The position numbers and the translations under genes were made by a program. A stretch of 7,553 nucleotides of DNA from Chromobacteriaceae bacterium (GTDB lineage Bacteria > Pseudomonadota > Gammaproteobacteria > Burkholderiales > Aquaspirillaceae), in the NCBI GenBank assembly GCA_030151505.1, contig JASLDQ010000180.1, forward strand, positions 1 through 7,553, read 5' to 3'. This document shows positions 5,280-7,553 of this stretch, piece after piece (the first letter of the stretch is position 1; each line of letters starts with the position of its first letter). Below the pieces are notes generated by a model, which saw nothing but the letters and a program-made list of their open reading frames with translations, did not search any database and was not told the origin of the DNA.

Positions 5280-6689
5280 ATGCCGATTGCGACGCTGCTC
5301 GCCCGAAGACAGGCCGCCCGGACCGAGGCATCCGCGCTGTTCCGCCTGGCCATGCCGATGATGATTGCCCAGATGGCGCAAGTCGCCACCGGCTTCGTCG
5401 ACACGGTCATGGCCGGCCGCGTCGGCGCCAACGATCTGGCCGGCGTGTCGATCGGCTCCAGCCTGCTGATGACCGTCTTCATCACCCTGTCCGGCGTGCT
5501 GACCGCGCTCAACCCGCTGGTGTCGCACCACGTCGGCGCCGAGGAGCCCGACCGCGTCGGCCCGCTGGTACGACAAGGGCTGTGGTGCGCCCTGGCGCTC
5601 GGCCTCGCCGGCATGCTGATCCTGCTCGGCGTCCAGCCCTTCATCGCCGGCTGGATCGGGCTAGACCCCGCTGTAGAACAGCAGACCCGGCTCTACCTGA
5701 TCGGCGCCAGCCTCGGCGTACCGGGCATCCTGCTGTTCCGCGCGCTGCACGCCTACTCCTCCAGCGTCAACCAGACCCGGCCGATCATGCTGATCAGCCT
5801 GGCCGCGCTGATGCTCAACATCCCGCTCAACTACATCCTGATCCACGGCCTGTTCGGCCTGCCCGCGCTGGGCGGGGCCGGCTGCGGCTGGGCCACCTCC
5901 ATCGTGTTCTGGTTCAGCTTCGTCGCCATGGCGCTGCATACCCGGCTGTCGGCCGGCTACCGCCGCTTCAAGGTCTGGAGCCGGATCGACCGCATCGACT
6001 GGCGCCAGCAGCGCAACCTGCTTCGCGTCGGCGGGCCGGTCGCGCTGTCCTACTTCCTCGAAGTCAGCGCCTTCACCTCGGTCGCGCTGATGGTCGCCCA
6101 CCTCGGCGCGGTCGTGGTGGCCGGCCACCAGATCGTCATCAACTTTTCCGGCATGATCTACATGGTGCCGCAAAGCCTCGCCACCGCGCTGTCGGTACGG
6201 GTCGGCCAAGCCATCGGCGCCGGCGACTACCATGCCGCCCGCTTCAACAGCCTCACCGGCATGGTCGCCGGACTGGCCTGCGCGCTGCTGTCCTCGCTGA
6301 CCGTGCTGCTGCTGCGCGAACCGATCGCCGCCATGTACACCCCGGACGCCGCCGTGATCCGGCTGGCCACCTCGCTCTTGCTGTTCGCCGCGCTGTTCCA
6401 GCTGTGCGACGCCGCCCAGTGCATCGCCACCGGCGCGCTGCGCGGCTATAAAGTGACGGCATCGCCGATGGTGGTCCACCTGATCGCCTTCTGGGGCGTC
6501 GGCCTCGCCGGCGGCGCCTGGCTGGGACTGGGCAGCGGCCAGTTGTTCGGCCTGCAGCTGCCGCTCGGCGTCCACGGCTTCTGGCTGGCGCTCACGCTCA
6601 GCCTGACGCTGGCGGCCGTGCTGCTGCTGGCCATGCTCAACCGCGTCAGCCTCATGCGGCTGCCGCGTCAACGCAAAGGAATTGCATGA
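5280..6689 (+). CDS. norM: MATE family multidrug/sodium or proton antiporter, NorM-like
   Basis: MATE transporters export cationic drugs and dyes across the inner membrane in exchange for Na+ or H+. The 469-residue protein has about 12 hydrophobic segments. The N-terminal motif ATGFVDTVMAGRVG (37-49) contains Asp41. The second half repeats the fold, with Glu261 in SYFLEVSAF and Asp377 in FQLCDAAQCIATGALRGYK. By position these correspond to the cation-binding Asp36, Glu255 and Asp371 of Vibrio NorM. In the conserved RGYKDT-type motif the Asp is Val392 here. ATG 5280 lacks a clear Shine-Dalgarno; TTG 5265 would add five residues but lies too close to the predicted transcript start. The stop overlaps murB by four bases. 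Substrate cannot be predicted. Confidence 0.93.
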   Translation: MPIATLLARRQAARTEASALFRLAMPMMIAQMAQVATGFVDTVMAGRVGANDLAGVSIGSSLLMTVFITLSGVLTALNPLVSHHVGAEEPDRVGPLVRQGLWCALALGLAGMLILLGVQPFIAGWIGLDPAVEQQTRLYLIGASLGVPGILLFRALHAYSSSVNQTRPIMLISLAALMLNIPLNYILIHGLFGLPALGGAGCGWATSIVFWFSFVAMALHTRLSAGYRRFKVWSRIDRIDWRQQRNLLRVGGPVALSYFLEVSAFTSVALMVAHLGAVVVAGHQIVINFSGMIYMVPQSLATALSVRVGQAIGAGDYHAARFNSLTGMVAGLACALLSSLTVLLLREPIAAMYTPDAAVIRLATSLLLFAALFQLCDAAQCIATGALRGYKVTASPMVVHLIAFWGVGLAGGAWLGLGSGQLFGLQLPLGVHGFWLALTLSLTLAAVLLLAMLNRVSLMRLPRQRKGIA

Positions 6690-7553
6690 CGCTCGCCATC
6701 GAAACCGGCCAGTCCCTGACGCGGCTCAACACCTTCGGTATTGCCGCCGCTGCCGCCCGCCTGATCCGCCTGCGCGACCCGGCCGAGCTGGATGCCCTGC
6801 TGGCCGATCCGAGCTTTCGCGCCGGCCCACGGCTGATTCTGGGCGGCGGCAGCAACATCGTGCTGACCGGAGATTTTCCCGGCACCGTGCTCAAGGTCGA
6901 ACTGCGCGGCATCAGCACCACGGACGCCGGCGACGACGTCATCGTGGAGGCCGCCGCCGGCGAGGTCTGGCACGACTTCGTCCGCCACACGCTGGCACTG
7001 GGCCTGTCCGGGCTGGAAAACCTCAGCCTGATTCCCGGCACCGTCGGCGCCTGCCCGATCCAGAACGTCGGCGCCTACGGCGTCGAGGTGAAGGATCACA
7101 TCGTCGCGGTCCACGCCATCGACCTAGCCAGCGGCGACACCGTGCACTTCGGCAACGCCGACTGCCGCTTCGGCTACCGCGACAGCCTCTTCAAGCAGGA
7201 AGGCCGCGACCGCCATCTGATCACCTCGGTCGCCTTCCGCCTGCACAAGACCCCGGCGCTGCGCATCGGCTACGGCGACATCGCCCGCGAGCTCGCTGCC
7301 GCCGGCATCGAACATCCCACGCCGCTGGACGTCTCCGACGCGGTCTGCCGCATCCGCGCGGCCAAGCTGCCCGACCCGGCTGTACTGGGCAACGCCGGCA
7401 GCTTCTTCAAGAATCCGGTCGTCGATTCGGGCACCCTCGCCAGACTGCTGGCCCGCTATCCCGATCTGGTCCACTACCCGGCGGGCGAGGGCCGCGCCAA
7501 GCTGGCCGCCGGCTGGCTGATCGACCGGGCCGGCTGGAAAGGCCGCGCACTCG
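6686..7553 (+). CDS. murB: UDP-N-acetylenolpyruvoylglucosamine reductase MurB, truncated by the window edge
   Basis: MurB is a cytoplasmic FAD enzyme that reduces UDP-GlcNAc-enolpyruvate to UDP-N-acetylmuramate, the second committed step of peptidoglycan synthesis. The first 289 residues are present. The FAD-binding part has NTFGIAA (15-21), LILGGGSNIVL (50-60), and LENLSLIPGTVGACPIQNVG (110-129). The catalytic segment GYRDSLFK carries Arg165, and GNAGSFFKNPVV (235-246) carries the proton-donor Ser239. The GAYGVEVKDHI and YRDSLFK spacing fits the E. coli-type (type I) enzyme. The catalytic Glu near the C-terminus lies beyond the window. ATG 6686 sits in ATGA overlapping the norM stop, implying translational coupling; AAGGAA (6676-6681) inside norM is a good ribosome binding site, four bases before the start. 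Cys123 replaces the usual Ala in GAAPIQN. Confidence 0.96.
   Translation, partial: MTLAIETGQSLTRLNTFGIAAAAARLIRLRDPAELDALLADPSFRAGPRLILGGGSNIVLTGDFPGTVLKVELRGISTTDAGDDVIVEAAAGEVWHDFVRHTLALGLSGLENLSLIPGTVGACPIQNVGAYGVEVKDHIVAVHAIDLASGDTVHFGNADCRFGYRDSLFKQEGRDRHLITSVAFRLHKTPALRIGYGDIARELAAAGIEHPTPLDVSDAVCRIRAAKLPDPAVLGNAGSFFKNPVVDSGTLARLLARYPDLVHYPAGEGRAKLAAGWLIDRAGWKGRAL

Noticed and set aside
5661..6671. Long minus-strand open frame (336 residues) opposite norM
   Set aside because: It is antisense to the MATE transporter, with a low-complexity His/Gln/Asp/Gly composition expected from antisense reading of GC-rich membrane-protein codons.
1..7553. tRNA or rRNA genes, CRISPR arrays, insertion sequences, prophage genes, Neisseria DNA uptake sequences
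   Set aside because: By eye there is no cloverleaf, regularly spaced repeat, transposase or phage frame, and no GCCGTCTGAA-type uptake sequence was noticed. All long genes are housekeeping types.

Overview
The window looks like core chromosome of a high-GC betaproteobacterium, most likely in the Neisseriales (Chromobacteriaceae-like). The main reason is the contiguous order minC-minD-minE-oxyR, the arrangement known from Neisseria. The phasin points to a polyhydroxyalkanoate (PHA)-storing, free-living relative rather than a pathogenic Neisseria, whose DNA uptake sequence I did not see. No mobile element, CRISPR array, tRNA or rRNA was found.

Layout. (1) At 1-113 is the C-terminal end of a plus-strand gene, possibly a LysR-type regulator. 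Four bases later comes a 254-residue protein (118-882) that reads as a degenerate 6-phosphogluconate dehydrogenase-like protein whose catalytic motifs have been replaced. (2) A bidirectional intrinsic terminator at 972-1001 separates it from a convergent minus-strand phasin gene (1022-1594). (3) A relatively AT-rich 281-bp divergent intergenic region (1595-1875) carries a good minC promoter on the plus strand and a candidate phasin promoter on the minus strand. (4) The cell-division-site operon minC-minD-minE follows. oxyR, the peroxide-sensing regulator, overlaps the minE stop codon by 4 bases. (5) A 214-bp gap (4671-4884) holds a 17-bp palindrome, an 81-bp segment bounded by perfect 12-bp inverted repeats, and a GC-rich leader hairpin. 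(6) A small uncharacterised gene (4885-5205) with a strong ribosome binding site comes next. (7) A MATE-family drug/sodium antiporter (norM-like, 5280-6689) has its own TATAAT -10 box. It overlaps by ATGA with murB (6686 to the window edge), a peptidoglycan precursor enzyme cut off by the window.

How the genes work together. MinC inhibits FtsZ polymerisation, MinD recruits it to the membrane, and MinE drives the pole-to-pole oscillation. oxyR is translationally coupled to this cassette, so peroxide-regulator expression is tied to division-site genes. norM and murB are likewise coupled. All intact core proteins have their expected motifs. The points most worth following up are the catalytically degenerate dehydrogenase-like protein and the structured non-coding stretch after oxyR. 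I did not find convincing evidence of a wholly new multi-gene system.
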